64,000 nt of DNA from Phylloscopus collybita (lineage: Eukaryota > Chordata > Aves > Passeriformes > Phylloscopidae): the NCBI GenBank assembly GCA_027886175.1, contig JAJNNQ010000100.1, positions 1,116,001-1,180,000 on the forward strand. The letters are read 5' to 3'. The position numbers and the translations under genes are program-made. Every line of letters begins with the position of its first letter. The first letter of the stretch is position 1. Shown piece by piece: positions 35,742-47,700 of this stretch. The notes beneath the pieces are model-generated. The model was not told the origin of the DNA. It was given only the letters and a program-made list of their open reading frames with translations, and made no database searches.

Positions 35742-38700
35742 ATGGCGGGCGCGGGCGGGAGGAGCTGGCGGGATCTGCTCGGTACGTGTGGGCTGAGGCG
35801 GCCTGGGGGCTCCCCGCGGGGACAGCGGAGGGGACGGGGGGCGTGAATGTCCCCCCTCTGCCTTCGTACACCCCTTCTCTCTACCTGCGCACACCCCTCT
35901 GTCTGCCCCCGTGTCCCGCTCCGTACGCCCCGCCTCTGCCTTCCTCAAAGCCCTCATGGCCCGGTGCAGAATATGTGACCTCGTAAACCCCCTCTCCCTG
36001 CCCTCGTGTCCCCCGTGCCCCGGTGATGCCTTCAATTTTAGCTTTCAAATTCTGTATTGCCTAAGAATATAGTTCTGAGCCTCATATTAAATGTCAGTCA
36101 GCTCTCTTCACAGAACAAGCAGACAAAACAAATCCCTTCCTGCTGGGGACCAAGAACAACTTTCAGCCCAAAAAGCAGAAACGAGGGTGGACTGAAAGGA
36201 AGAACAAAAAAAAAAAAAAAAAAAAAAGACTGCACAACCTGAAGCTGTAACTGGACAATTAAACCCCAATATGCAAACGGACCAAAACTGATAAAAATGT
36301 AAAATCTCGTGATGGGGCAGCCATTTCTGTGGCCATTCCCAACCCACCCTGGGTGCAGCCTGGGTCAGGCTCCTGTAATGCCCAGGGTGGGTCCTGGAAA
36401 CCTTTTTATAAATCTCTATTTTATTCTCCAGCTCTGCCCAGCCTCTGTTTCAGCTCAGCCTTCCCGAGGCATCAGCAGTGCACACCCCCTGCCCTCGTAC
36501 ACCCGCTCTCCCTGCCCTCGTGTCCCCTCTGTGTTCTCCTCACATCCCCATTCTGCCCTCATCCTCCAGCAGCAGGGAGCTGCTCTGGGGGTGTCCTGGG
36601 AACAGGCTGGACAATAAACCCAACCTTCTCAGCAGGGAGAGCCAGGAAGAGGAGAAGCCCCTTTGGGAGCGGGGCCGAGCTGCAGGAAGCGGTTCTGAGG
36701 CTGCTGGATCACCACCAGAACCTGGGGGATCTGCTCCTGGAGGTGGGAATGGGACAGGTCAGGGTGTCCTGCAGAACCTGGGGGACCTGCTCCTGGAGGT
36801 GGGAATGGGACAGGTCAGGGTGTCCTGCAGAACCTGGGGGAGCTGCTCCTGGAGGTGGGAATGGGACAGGTCAGGGTGTCTTGCAGAACCTGGGGGATCT
36901 GCTCCTGGAGGTGGGAATGGGACAGGTCAGGGTGTCCTGCAGAACCTGGGGGAGCTGCTCCTGGAGGTGGGAATGGGACAGGTCAGGGTGTCCTGCAGAA
37001 CCTGGGGGACCTGCTCCTGGAGGTGGGAATGGGACAGGTCAGGGTGTCCTGCAGAACCTGGGGGATCTGCTCCTGGAGGTGGGAATGGGACAGGTCAGGG
37101 TGTCCTGCAGAACCTGGGGGACCTGCTCCTGGAGGTGGGAATGGGACAGGTCAGGGTGTCCTGCAGAACCTGGGGGATCTGCTCCTGGAGGTGGGAATGG
37201 GACAGATCAGGGTGTCCTGCAGAACCTGGGGGAGCTGCTCCTGGAGGTGGGAATGGGACAGGTCAGGGTGTCCTGCAGAACCTGGGGGACCTGCTCCTGG
37301 AGGTGGGAATGGGACAGGTCAGGGTGTCCTGGCCTGGCTGGGATGGTGGGGGATCCCAGCTTGGAGGTATGTCACACATGACACAAAGAAATGACACCCA
37401 CACGCTGAGATGTCCAAGGCAGCAAAGGGGCAGTTTATTTATGAACTTTAACATTTATAGAATTATATATATTCTATAATATATATAGAATTCCAGCAGT
37501 GACCATGGACTGGAGGAAGAAAATCTTCCTCTCCAACCACACTGGGCAACCCAACAGCCCATCAGCAGTCTCCTCCCTATGAGAAGAATGCAAACGTGGT
37601 TAGATGGTTACAATAACAAGGAAGTTGTTGATGTAAAGTTGCAAAAGGTAAACACAGAAGGCTGAAATAGAACCTTAGAAAAACTTCTTAAAGAGACAGA
37701 GGAGAACAGCAAAAACCCAGACAGCAGAGGTAGGTGACACCACCACTGTGTCCCAGGAACACAGCTTTCCATGATACATGGAAAGAAAAACCAACAGTGG
37801 AAGAATAAGATGAAGCTGAAAGTTCTGGGTTGCAGAAATGAGATTGTTATCCCTTTCCCATCAATTTTTAGTCTGTAAAGTCAAGTTTTGCAGACTAAAA
37901 ACGGCTAAGCATGGTTTGGATTCGGGACAAAGGGAAATCCAGTACATTTTCCTTGTCAGAAGTGGTTTCTTGTGAATCTAGGGAAGACAATTCAGGCTTT
38001 TCTCTGGATTACCAACCACATCATGACAGTCTTCATGACAACTTTATCTTGAGCCACTGTTGTGATTTGCCTGCGTTCTTCCTCTCCTCACACACTGCAT
38101 TTACAACTACAACAGATAATGCAAATATCTCCCATAGTTCAGGATCTCTCTTTCTCTGGAGAATATTTCCCTTTATAAAAGGTAAAAGGGGATTTAACTA
38201 GAAAATGATCCAACATTTGGACGTGTTTCATCAAATATTTATGGCCTCGTGGCTTCACAGGAAGGACTTGAAAGATAAGGATTATAGAAATTCTGCTCCT
38301 GCTGCTGCTGCTGAGCTGTTTGGTCCCTGGGGAAGAGGACCTTTGACCTGTATCTCCGTTTTTCTGCAAAAACTGACAATAACTAAACACACATCTCTTG
38401 TAAGGTGAAACCTGTGCTTTTCCACTCCCATCTGGGAGCTCCATGCTAATTTCTCTTCAGTTGCTCCGGCAGGGCAGGGATAGGTTTGTGACAGATATTT
38501 AAAGAGTTTTATGGTTTTGTTTGGTTTCCAGGTGGGAGATTCAGCCAAGCCAGGTGTGCAGGATGGGGCAGAACACCGGGGAGGGTCACCAGAGTCATTT
38601 ATAGGTGAGCATCCACCAGGCCAGATGTGGGGAAGAACTCTTCCTCAATATCAAATTTTTGCCTTTACGTGCAACCCCAGTTTTGCTTTCTTTTCATTGT

Positions 38701-41700
38701 TCCTGGTCCTGTTTTTAGCTTGCCTGGTGATGACAGTCTTCTGCTTTGCTGTTTTGTTTAGTCTCTGTGCTGCAGGAGCAGGCCTCAAAGCTGGGTGTGC
38801 CCACGGCGACCTTGGCAGCCAAAACTGCCGCTGCCAACGTGGAGCGGATCTGCCAGGGCTCTGCCAGCCCCTCGGGAGTCCCACTGCTGAACTCTGAGCA
38901 GAGAGTAAGGGGAAAGCTTTATCTTTCATTTACCAACTAAACAGCACTGTTAGGTTTGACTTTAAGCCCAGTTTATCTGCTCTGATTAAGCCCCAAACAC
39001 GAGCGGGCAGTTATTCACTGGAGGTGTTTGATGTGCTTGCAGAAGTAAAGATTTATAAGAAGAGAAGTTTAGGCCTTTCCCCTGAACTCTCTCCATCATT
39101 TGACCCTTTAAAAAGCAGCAAACAGTGCAAGGCAACAAATTGTTTTTTCTGAGAGCGTGTTGTTCACAAAGGGAATTATTTCTGCTTCATTTCCGGGGTG
39201 ATGCCAGAAGAGGTTGTCCTGCTTGCTTCAGACTGTGAAGGATTTGCTGGCAAACAACATGTTCTGTCGCTCCCTCTTCTGCCAGGAAATGTGGAAAATG
39301 AAGGTGAGAACTCATGGAGAAACACTGTGGTGTTATAGAGCGTGAGGTTTCATCCATGGGATGTGGCATCTTCTGAATTCCTGAGAATGGCTGGTTTTCC
39401 TCACCTTCCAAAGGCATGAGCTGAATTACAGATGGTGGAGGGGTTTTTTTTTGGTTGCTTTGTTTGTTTTAGAGCAAGTTCAGTGGGAACTTCCTTGCCT
39501 CTGCAGTGGGATTTGCTTTTTCAACTCAGTCGAGGTTTGGAATTATTTGAATTATTGGAAACTGCCACAAAAGATCCTCGACAGCAGCCTGGTGATCAGG
39601 TGCTGGTTTTGGGGTGCTCTCCAGGTCCAGGGCAGAAACTCTCAGCTGCCTGTGGGGTGACACAGTCCCAGAGCCCTTGGTGTGCTTTGCCAGCAATATT
39701 CCAAGTGTCTTTGCCATCCTGGTTCTCTGCTTTGTTTACCTGGGAAGGGTGATAAGACAAAGTGAGGTCGCAGAGAAAGAAACCAGATAGCAGATAACAG
39801 CTTGTGCTGCCTCACAAATGGGATGTCTTGATTACATTTGGGTGTGTTTTCTGGAGACAAGTGCTGCTGTGAGTGGAGTTAAGGGCTTTTTATGAGTGGG
39901 CCAGTTGTGATTCCTCCCTGCTCTCCTGGGAAAGGAGGAAAGGGCTGATCTGCCCAGAGAAAGGGGCTGTGCTCCGGGCTCAAATATCCTCTCCTGAGCT
40001 GAAAATAGAACCTGTGTGTTTCACAGGCTGATTAAGATCTCCTGCTCCTGGGGCAGACATGGGGATAAGGGAGAGATAACTCTGTAACTGAGGGTGTTAC
40101 AGTAAGAATTAGGTTGTGAAGAACAAAGTATGTGAGTGACTTTGGGGTCAGGCTGTGAGGCAGCTGCTGGTCACTGCAGAAAGCTCCTGAGGCTTTGGCT
40201 TTGCCCTGTGCCCAAGGCTCCCAAAAGCCTCTTCCTTCTCGAGGTGGGAAGGTTTTGTGAAGGCCAGGAGCACCCTGCAGTGCTGTTTTGCTGGCTGAGG
40301 ACTCTCCTGGATGTGCTGCTCTGGGCAGGAGCTGGAAGGGATGTTGCAGGGCAGCAAGTTGATCCACACAGGAGCGATGCCTGCTGCAGACTTTTGTTCA
40401 TTTTTCCTCTGTGTCTTTCTGCCTCAGTGATTGCAGAGCCTCTCCCTGTAGTCTCCTGCAATCCCAGCTCTATTGGGATATGCACATGAGAGTGGCAACC
40501 TTGTTCCACAGAGACTAGTAAACAGTTAACAGACAAAAAAACAATTCTCTAATCTGGACCTGGATCTGCATTAACAAGGCCTGAAACTCAGTTGTGTTAC
40601 CTGTTTTCTGGGATATCCCTGCTCCTTTAAACCTGCACTATTCCAGAGGCAATGCTGATTAATATGTTATTAATATAATTAATTGATATCATTCATCAGC
40701 ACTATTCCAGAGGAAATGCTGGTTAATATATCATTAATACAATTAATTAATATATCTCAGCATTATTCCAGAGGAAATGCTGATTAATATATCATTAATA
40801 CAATTAATTAATATATATCAGTATTATTCCAGAGGAGATGCTGATTAATATATCATTAATAAATATATATCAGTATTACTCCAGAGGAAATGCTGATTAA
40901 TATATCATTAATATAATTAATTAATATATCTCAGCATTATCCCAGAGGAAAAAGATGAACATACTCATTTCTCACCCATGAAAATTTAAAATCATGATGC
41001 ACCCTAAACCACCCAAAATTCCCGGGAAATACAATCTTTCATCGCCAGCTATTCCCTCGTGTTGTCAATTTTCAATTTTAACCACTCCTGGGCAGTCGGG
41101 GTGAACAGAATTGAGCTTTATTTTTCACCTGTCATGAATGTTGAGTGCCCAGTGCAGGCTGTGACCTGCTGGTGACATCTCCTCAGGAGCCCCCAGCGCT
41201 GGAAGCCGTGTGGCACCTGCACAGAGGTGACATCGCTGGCCTGGCTGAGCTGCTGGAGAGGTGAGCAGGGCTGGGCTGGGCTGGGCTGGGCTGGGCTGGG
41301 CTGGCCTGGGGGGGTTTGCAGATGTAGCTAATCTCCTAAAGCCTATTGAGGCATAATCAGGGATCAGTCATGAGTATTCTGGACTGAGGATATAGTCAGG
41401 TGCTGGCAAGGGATCAGATTAGCAGGATTTAGGAGCTGCTGTGGGGTTTTTGGGGGGGGGTTACTCTGGGGTAATTAGCCCAGTTTAGGTGCAGTGGCTG
41501 CTTGGTGTCCACCAAATGGGCTCGAGAAAATGCCTTGCTCTGCAGAAGGTGGGTGCTTCCATCTTCACAAAATTCACTTTTTTTTTTGGTCTGGCAGAGT
41601 AAATCTCCAGAGAATTGTTAGCCTAAGGATTTTGGGGTTTTGATTTTTGCCCCCCAACAAGGGTCCAAGACCAAGTTGGGTGGGGCTTGGAGCAACCTGG

Positions 41701-44700
41701 TCTGGTGCAAGGTGTCCCTGCCCCAAAAGGGGGTGAAATAAGATGAACATTAAGGCTCCTTTGAACCCAAACCATTGCATTATTCCATCACACAGAGCTA
41801 ACAACTCATCCATTTGTGAAGTTCAGGTTGTCTCCTTGTTGTCAAAAGAATGTCTCAGTGATCTTTTAGGCTTCTGATACTGGTTCACTTGTCTGTTCAC
41901 AACGAAAGCAATTTAAGGCAACCAAAGTCATAGATTAAGAATTTAATTTCTTTTTTGAAGCGTTTTCATCCAAGTGTCTTAGAAATTGGAACTGAAATTC
42001 TTGTAGCAGGCTTTTCTCAATGGAAACTTCCATGTCAGGGATGAGGAAACACAGTTTCACACACCTTTTTCCTTTGCATGTGTCTGTTGCAGGACCTTTT
42101 TATAAAGCAAATAATATAAAAAAAGCAACTGTAAAGAAAACATGCCAGTCCAGATTAAATAAATGAAGTGGCACATTTAGGGCAGAGTGCACAGGTGGAG
42201 AGAGCCAAGCAGGAGGGGTTGAGCTGAAGGTGTTTTTTGTGTCTTGCAGGAGCCCAGCAGGCCCAGCAGCAGTGGCGTGGCTCTGCAGCAGCTTCTGTGG
42301 CCTCTGCCAGCAGGCTGGGGACATCCCCTGCGGGGACACCGAGCTGGCACAGCAAATTCTCTCAGGCAAGGCCCCGGGCTGGGTGCAGGGCAGAACCTCA
42401 GAGGTGTAACAGCACAGGCCTCCTTTGGTGTTTCTTTGCCTCATTTCTCTGGGGAATATATATATTTTTTTTTGTATGTTTGGCAAACTTAGCAAATTTT
42501 CTCCCTTTAAAAAATAATCGGTTTGAGTTTGGAGTGATGGTAACTGAAGAAAGTGTGGGGTGTGGTTCAGGGATGATGCACTGCACAGTCCCAGAGAGAT
42601 TTTGGGCCAGAAATATTTCAGAGTTCCATTTCCCCCCTCTGTCAATTCCTATTATTTATTTTCTTAGTTTATTTAGGGAAAAACATCCCTCCAGTGTCTG
42701 AGTGTGGACCAGTGCAGCTGATGGAGTAATGGCCCCTCTTGAGTTCTGCAGGGGTCGTGGAGCATAACTGCAAATTCTTTAGACTTTATAATCCTTGAAG
42801 TTCTGGATTGTTTTCCCTGGGGATAATTTGACTCCAAGACAGTGAATGATTCCTGCTGGGTGAAGGCTTTTCAGAGACTGTTGGGACAGGGGGGAGGGGA
42901 AGGAGCAGGTGACCTGTGTGCAGAGGGGCTGCTGGAACACCAACTCCTTCTTCATTTGCAGACTTTGCCATCGTGTTCCTGCAGAATGGCTTTGAGCAGC
43001 CTTCGGAGCTGGGAAGGAAGGTGGAATTCCAGAAGGTTGCCCATGTAAGGACAAAATGAACCTGGTTGCAAATGGTGCTTTAATGAAGCAATTCCAATTA
43101 CCTCTGGCTCTTGCTGAGTACAAACAGTTCAGAGCTTGGAGCTGCAAGGGGAGGGTTGGTGGTACAGGTGCTGGAGTGGGGGAGATGGTGAAACCAGAAT
43201 TGAGGCTTTTTGTATGGAGGATTGCTCCAAGGTGGCACATCAGGGGGTTTCTAAACTTCCTTTCACCTGGATTGCTTGGGTCTTCCATTTGAATGCTGTA
43301 AGGTTGGAAAATGCTGCCCTTTTCTCTATTGTATGTGTTCTATTGCAGAGCCTAAAGTCAAAGTGCAGCTTTAAGAGGGACAAAACTCTTTGAGTCAATT
43401 TACTTTTCCTGCATTGAGCTGCAGCTCTTTAAAACTCTAAATCCCTTAATTTGTTCTTTCTGAACAGATCTGCCGTGCTGTCTTACAGAGGATGCTGGCA
43501 TGTAAGTATTGCTGTGATCCCAGCTTTGTGCAGCCACTGCTGCTCCCAAGACTTCTGTTCCTTGCTCACTGCTGAATCCCTAAGGAGAAATCCTTTGCCT
43601 GGCTGCTTTGTCTGTGCTGTTGTGCATAATATTTATGTCACTGATTTTATTTGCCTCTGCTTTCTCTGTGGTTCTCCTAAAGTGTCTCCAGACACTGCAG
43701 ATAATTTCTTGCCTTTTATGCTGCTTTTTTTTTTTTTCTGCTCCAAGCTGCAACATCATATAGACACCTGACCCTATTTCCTGATTTTTAACAGGTTTGC
43801 TTGGAAGCAGGTGGAGCACAGGGGGTTAGGCCAGCATCAGTTTTGCTGCTTGGATTTATTTTTTCTGCCTAGTAAATTAAACTTTGAGTTGACAGCGGCG
43901 TGAGCCGTTTTGCTGACTCACCGTTGGGATTTGCAGGCTAATGTTTCCTGAAACCTCTATTTTTGTGCTGAGCCAAGGCATCCAGTGTAGGTGGGGAGTC
44001 TTTAAACACCCAATGTTCATGAGCTGCAACGTGCCTGCCCTGGCCTGAGCTGCCCTGGTGCCTCTGCTGAGGGCTGGAGGCAGCAGCGCCTGATTTACCA
44101 GCAAATCCTGAGGCAGGAAGACTCACCACACACGGGGGTTATTTTTGTCCTGTGTCACAGCTGATCCTCACAGGGAGATGCTGTCCCTGCTGTTGCCACG
44201 TTCCTTACACCTCTCCTGTGTCCCACAGCCCTGGTTGGTGTCACCTGACTGTGCAGCTCTGCTGTCACTCCTGTCACCTTAGTGACAGCGCTTCCCTTGC
44301 TGGCACCTTTCCTGCCCAGTGCTGCTGCAGAGGCTGCTGCTCTCTCCCTGCTGTAAGGTGACCCCATCCCAGGCCACACCACCTCCCCTCCATCCCTGGG
44401 GGCACTGCCAGCCCCAGCCCTTGCCCCAGGTCTCTCAGGGAGCACTGTCTGTACACAGAAATGCCTCCCAGACCTTGCGAGTTCTTCTAAGAAGGGAAAG
44501 CTGCGAGGGAAAGCTGCTTTATTATTTAATATGTATGAATCCCATCTCAGGTGGCCCTTTAACAGTTGCAACCCAGCCCTTCTCAACAGAGGAGCAGGGA
44601 TTTTGGAGGAGGAGGAGGAGGAGGAGGAGCAGGCTGTTGGCAGGCAGACAGGAGCCTGCATCCTGCTCTTCATTTGCCCTTCCCGTTTGCGCAGCCTGCG

Positions 44701-47700
44701 CTGCCTCACTCGCAGCCTGCCCGCCTGCAAAATGCTTTGCATGAGGTTTATGTAAGGTATTTTATTAGTCCACGCTTTTGGGTCACCTTTGGGGGGGGTC
44801 TCACTTCATTAATCTTCGGAGAATATTAGGATTTTTAATGTAAAAGAATCCCCTATTACTGGAGACCTTGACAGGAGGAGAAGGACGGGCTGGGAGTAGG
44901 CAAGGGAGCAGTGTGCTCACTGGAATGATCTGGCACTGTGTTGAACTGCTGTGCCTGAAGATAAGCTGAGTTTATCTCCTTTGCTTTATTCTCCCCTACT
45001 TAACCTTAAAGTATTCCTCAGCAGGAGAGGAGAGTGTTACATCCTAAAGCTGTGGTGGCATTTGTGGGATGTCTGGTTCGCTGCCCCTCCTCAGTACATT
45101 TCCTTTTCAGGGCTTTTTTTTTTTTTTTTTTTTTGTAATGAAACGATTTAAATACACAAAGCAAGCTCCTTTAACAGCTGAAAGAAGAGGGTTTCCAAGG
45201 CAGGGTGGCACAAAGCAGAAGTGCTGCTGCAGCAGACTGCGAGGCAAAGGCTTCCCCAGCCTGTGGGCTGATCGTCAAGACAACGGCGCTGCTGCAAGCT
45301 GCCAACCTGTTTGATCTCTGCCCGTCCTTTTGGGGCAGAGCGGAGCTTTTAAAGGAATTCCTGCCATGCAAATGACACGTTTCCAAAGGCGTGGCCCTCC
45401 CCCAGCCTGCTCCTTGTTGGTTTGCAGGGTGGTGAATTCAGCTTGTGCAGATCCCTGCCTGCAGACCCTGCTCACACTCACACAAGCGTCAGGGTTGGGG
45501 TTGGAAATGAATGATTGTCATGCATTTTTAGGTGGCTTCGTTATTAGCACGTTCTTGGGAGTGTTTTTAAATTAGTTCAAGGTCGGTGGTAATAGTTTCT
45601 GAGTCTCTGTGTCACTTTGGAAAAAAAAATCTGTTAGGAATTCAGCGCTGCTGAGTGGCTTCTGCACATTTCCCTAGCGGGGTCACCTTTGTAAAGGGGC
45701 ACCAATTGCTCATTCCTGTCAGTCCCCAGGTGGGGTTTAGTGTCACAGTTCTTTTCTCACTGGGTTTTTGTGTGTTTTGGGCTCCAGGGGTGCTTGATGC
45801 CGTTGGTAAAGAGAAGGAGGAAGACGTTTCCATGGTGCAGGCTGGGAGGTTCTGGTAAGAAATCTTCCAAACGTTGTCAGGAGGAGGCTTTTAACCACTG
45901 TGTCACTTCTTACTGAAACAGGAGGAATGTTGTTGGGTGTTTTTTTCCTTATTTGCACACCCCCCAACCCCTCCCAGTGTGCTTGGTGTTCTCCTCTAAT
46001 AAAATATGTGCAGACAAAAGTGCTTGTAAAGGAGGAGGAGAAGGGCCAGGTAGGAACGTGGGTTTCTGGCAGTGCTGGAGCCAACCCTGGACCTCCCTCT
46101 TGTCATGCCAGAAATTCCCCATCAAGTTTTCTCACTGCTTCTGAGCAGAAGCACCTGGAAGGTGAAATCATCTCCAATTCCTGCTTCCAAATTTGTTTTA
46201 TTTAACTGCTTTGTCCATCACCTTCAGCCCCATGCAGGGGTACCTCTTAGACTCACAGTTGTAAATCTGATGGCTACGTAATGTTGAGTAACAAGGAGTT
46301 GCTGGTTTGTTGGTTTTTTTTTTTTTAATACATACAAAAACATATATAGTTGTGGCAATTTGAGAAGATGGATGTGGAATAAAAATCACTTATTCACCCT
46401 AAGCTGCTGCACTCGGTTGTTCCTATCACATCAGCAGCTGGTGGATCATACATTATCAATACCTGGCTGATCATAATTGATCAGTACCTGGCTGATTATA
46501 TTTAATCAGTACCTGGCTGATCCCCTGGCTGACATGGTTTCTGCTCTTCCCTTGTCTTTTGCAGGCTGAATGTGTTCAACGTGTCACTTTATGGCAGTGT
46601 GGCTCACCCAGATGCCCTGAGGCAGTTTTTCAGACACACCCTGACCGAGGTTCTCACCTACAACCCCGTGCTGAAAGGTGGGAGTGGGCAGGTGTCTCCA
46701 GGTGTCTCCAGGTGTGCCCAGAGCTCTGTCCCACACTGAGTGGGGCCCAGCCTGGAGGACCCAGAGCCAGAGCAGCCTCCAGGTTTCCTAGCTCTTTCCT
46801 AGGGTCTGTAGAAGCAAGGTGCCAAATGAGGCAAAAAACCCCTCATCTGAGGGTCATAGTTCAGGAGAAAATTTTGGTTCTAATCCCAGATCAGTAATTG
46901 TGAAGCTTGGTGTTTTTTTTAGGAAGGAAATATGTTTGAGCTATGAAATGTGTTTTAAAATCCCTCTGAGCTGTGATCTGGAGCTGCTTGCCTGTTGTGT
47001 GGGAGAGCTGTGTCAGTGCTGGCTCCCAGATGAAAGAGGTTAATGAGGGAAGAGCTGATTCCTTGCTGATTCTCTGTGCATGTGCCACCTCAGCCTAGGC
47101 ACGTGTGACCATGAGAGCAGCTCTGGGGTGGCAGTGCTGTGGGGGAATGCTCCAGTCCTTGTGCCACAGCCAGAGACAAATAGGGGACAGAATTCCCTTT
47201 TTTAATGGCTGCACAAGGGAAGCTTGTGTGTCGTGGGTGTGTTTTAAAACCTGCTGCTGAAGTTTTCTCTTTGTGGGTGCAGTGTCTGATGCCATCCAGA
47301 TGCAGAAGGAGTGGAGCTTCACCAGGACTTCTCCCCTGCTCACAGCTCTGTATCGCAAGGTACATCTGCCTGGTGTCACTCAGAGGACTTGATTTTGTTG
47401 GGTTTATGTCCACTGAAATGCCTGAAAGCAGATCATTGGAAATTAGTGCAACCTTATCCAGTTACAGAATCCAAACCAATCTCCAGAAACTCTGGGAGGA
47501 GGAAGCGTGAAGGAAAAGAACTACAGTGGTTTTTGCTAGTGCAAAGCATTAATGAGAACAAAGGTGCTGACTGGGGATGTGAATTTTCACTGGTGCAGAA
47601 TATGACCTGGGTTCTGAAAAAATTGTAGTTTTACTGTTTATTGCAGCTGGTGCTGGTTCCAGCCCAGGCTGATGTTTGAGCCTGGGAAGCTGATCAAAAG

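Noticed and set aside
36718..37333. Repeat array considered as a CRISPR array
   Set aside because: Units abut with no unique spacers, and the setting is a vertebrate intron.
36329..37479. Open frames of about 333-350 codons across 36329-37479
   Set aside because: They read through FANCA exon 2 into the 56-bp minisatellite; no stops arise because the unit itself is stop-free. Not a separate gene.
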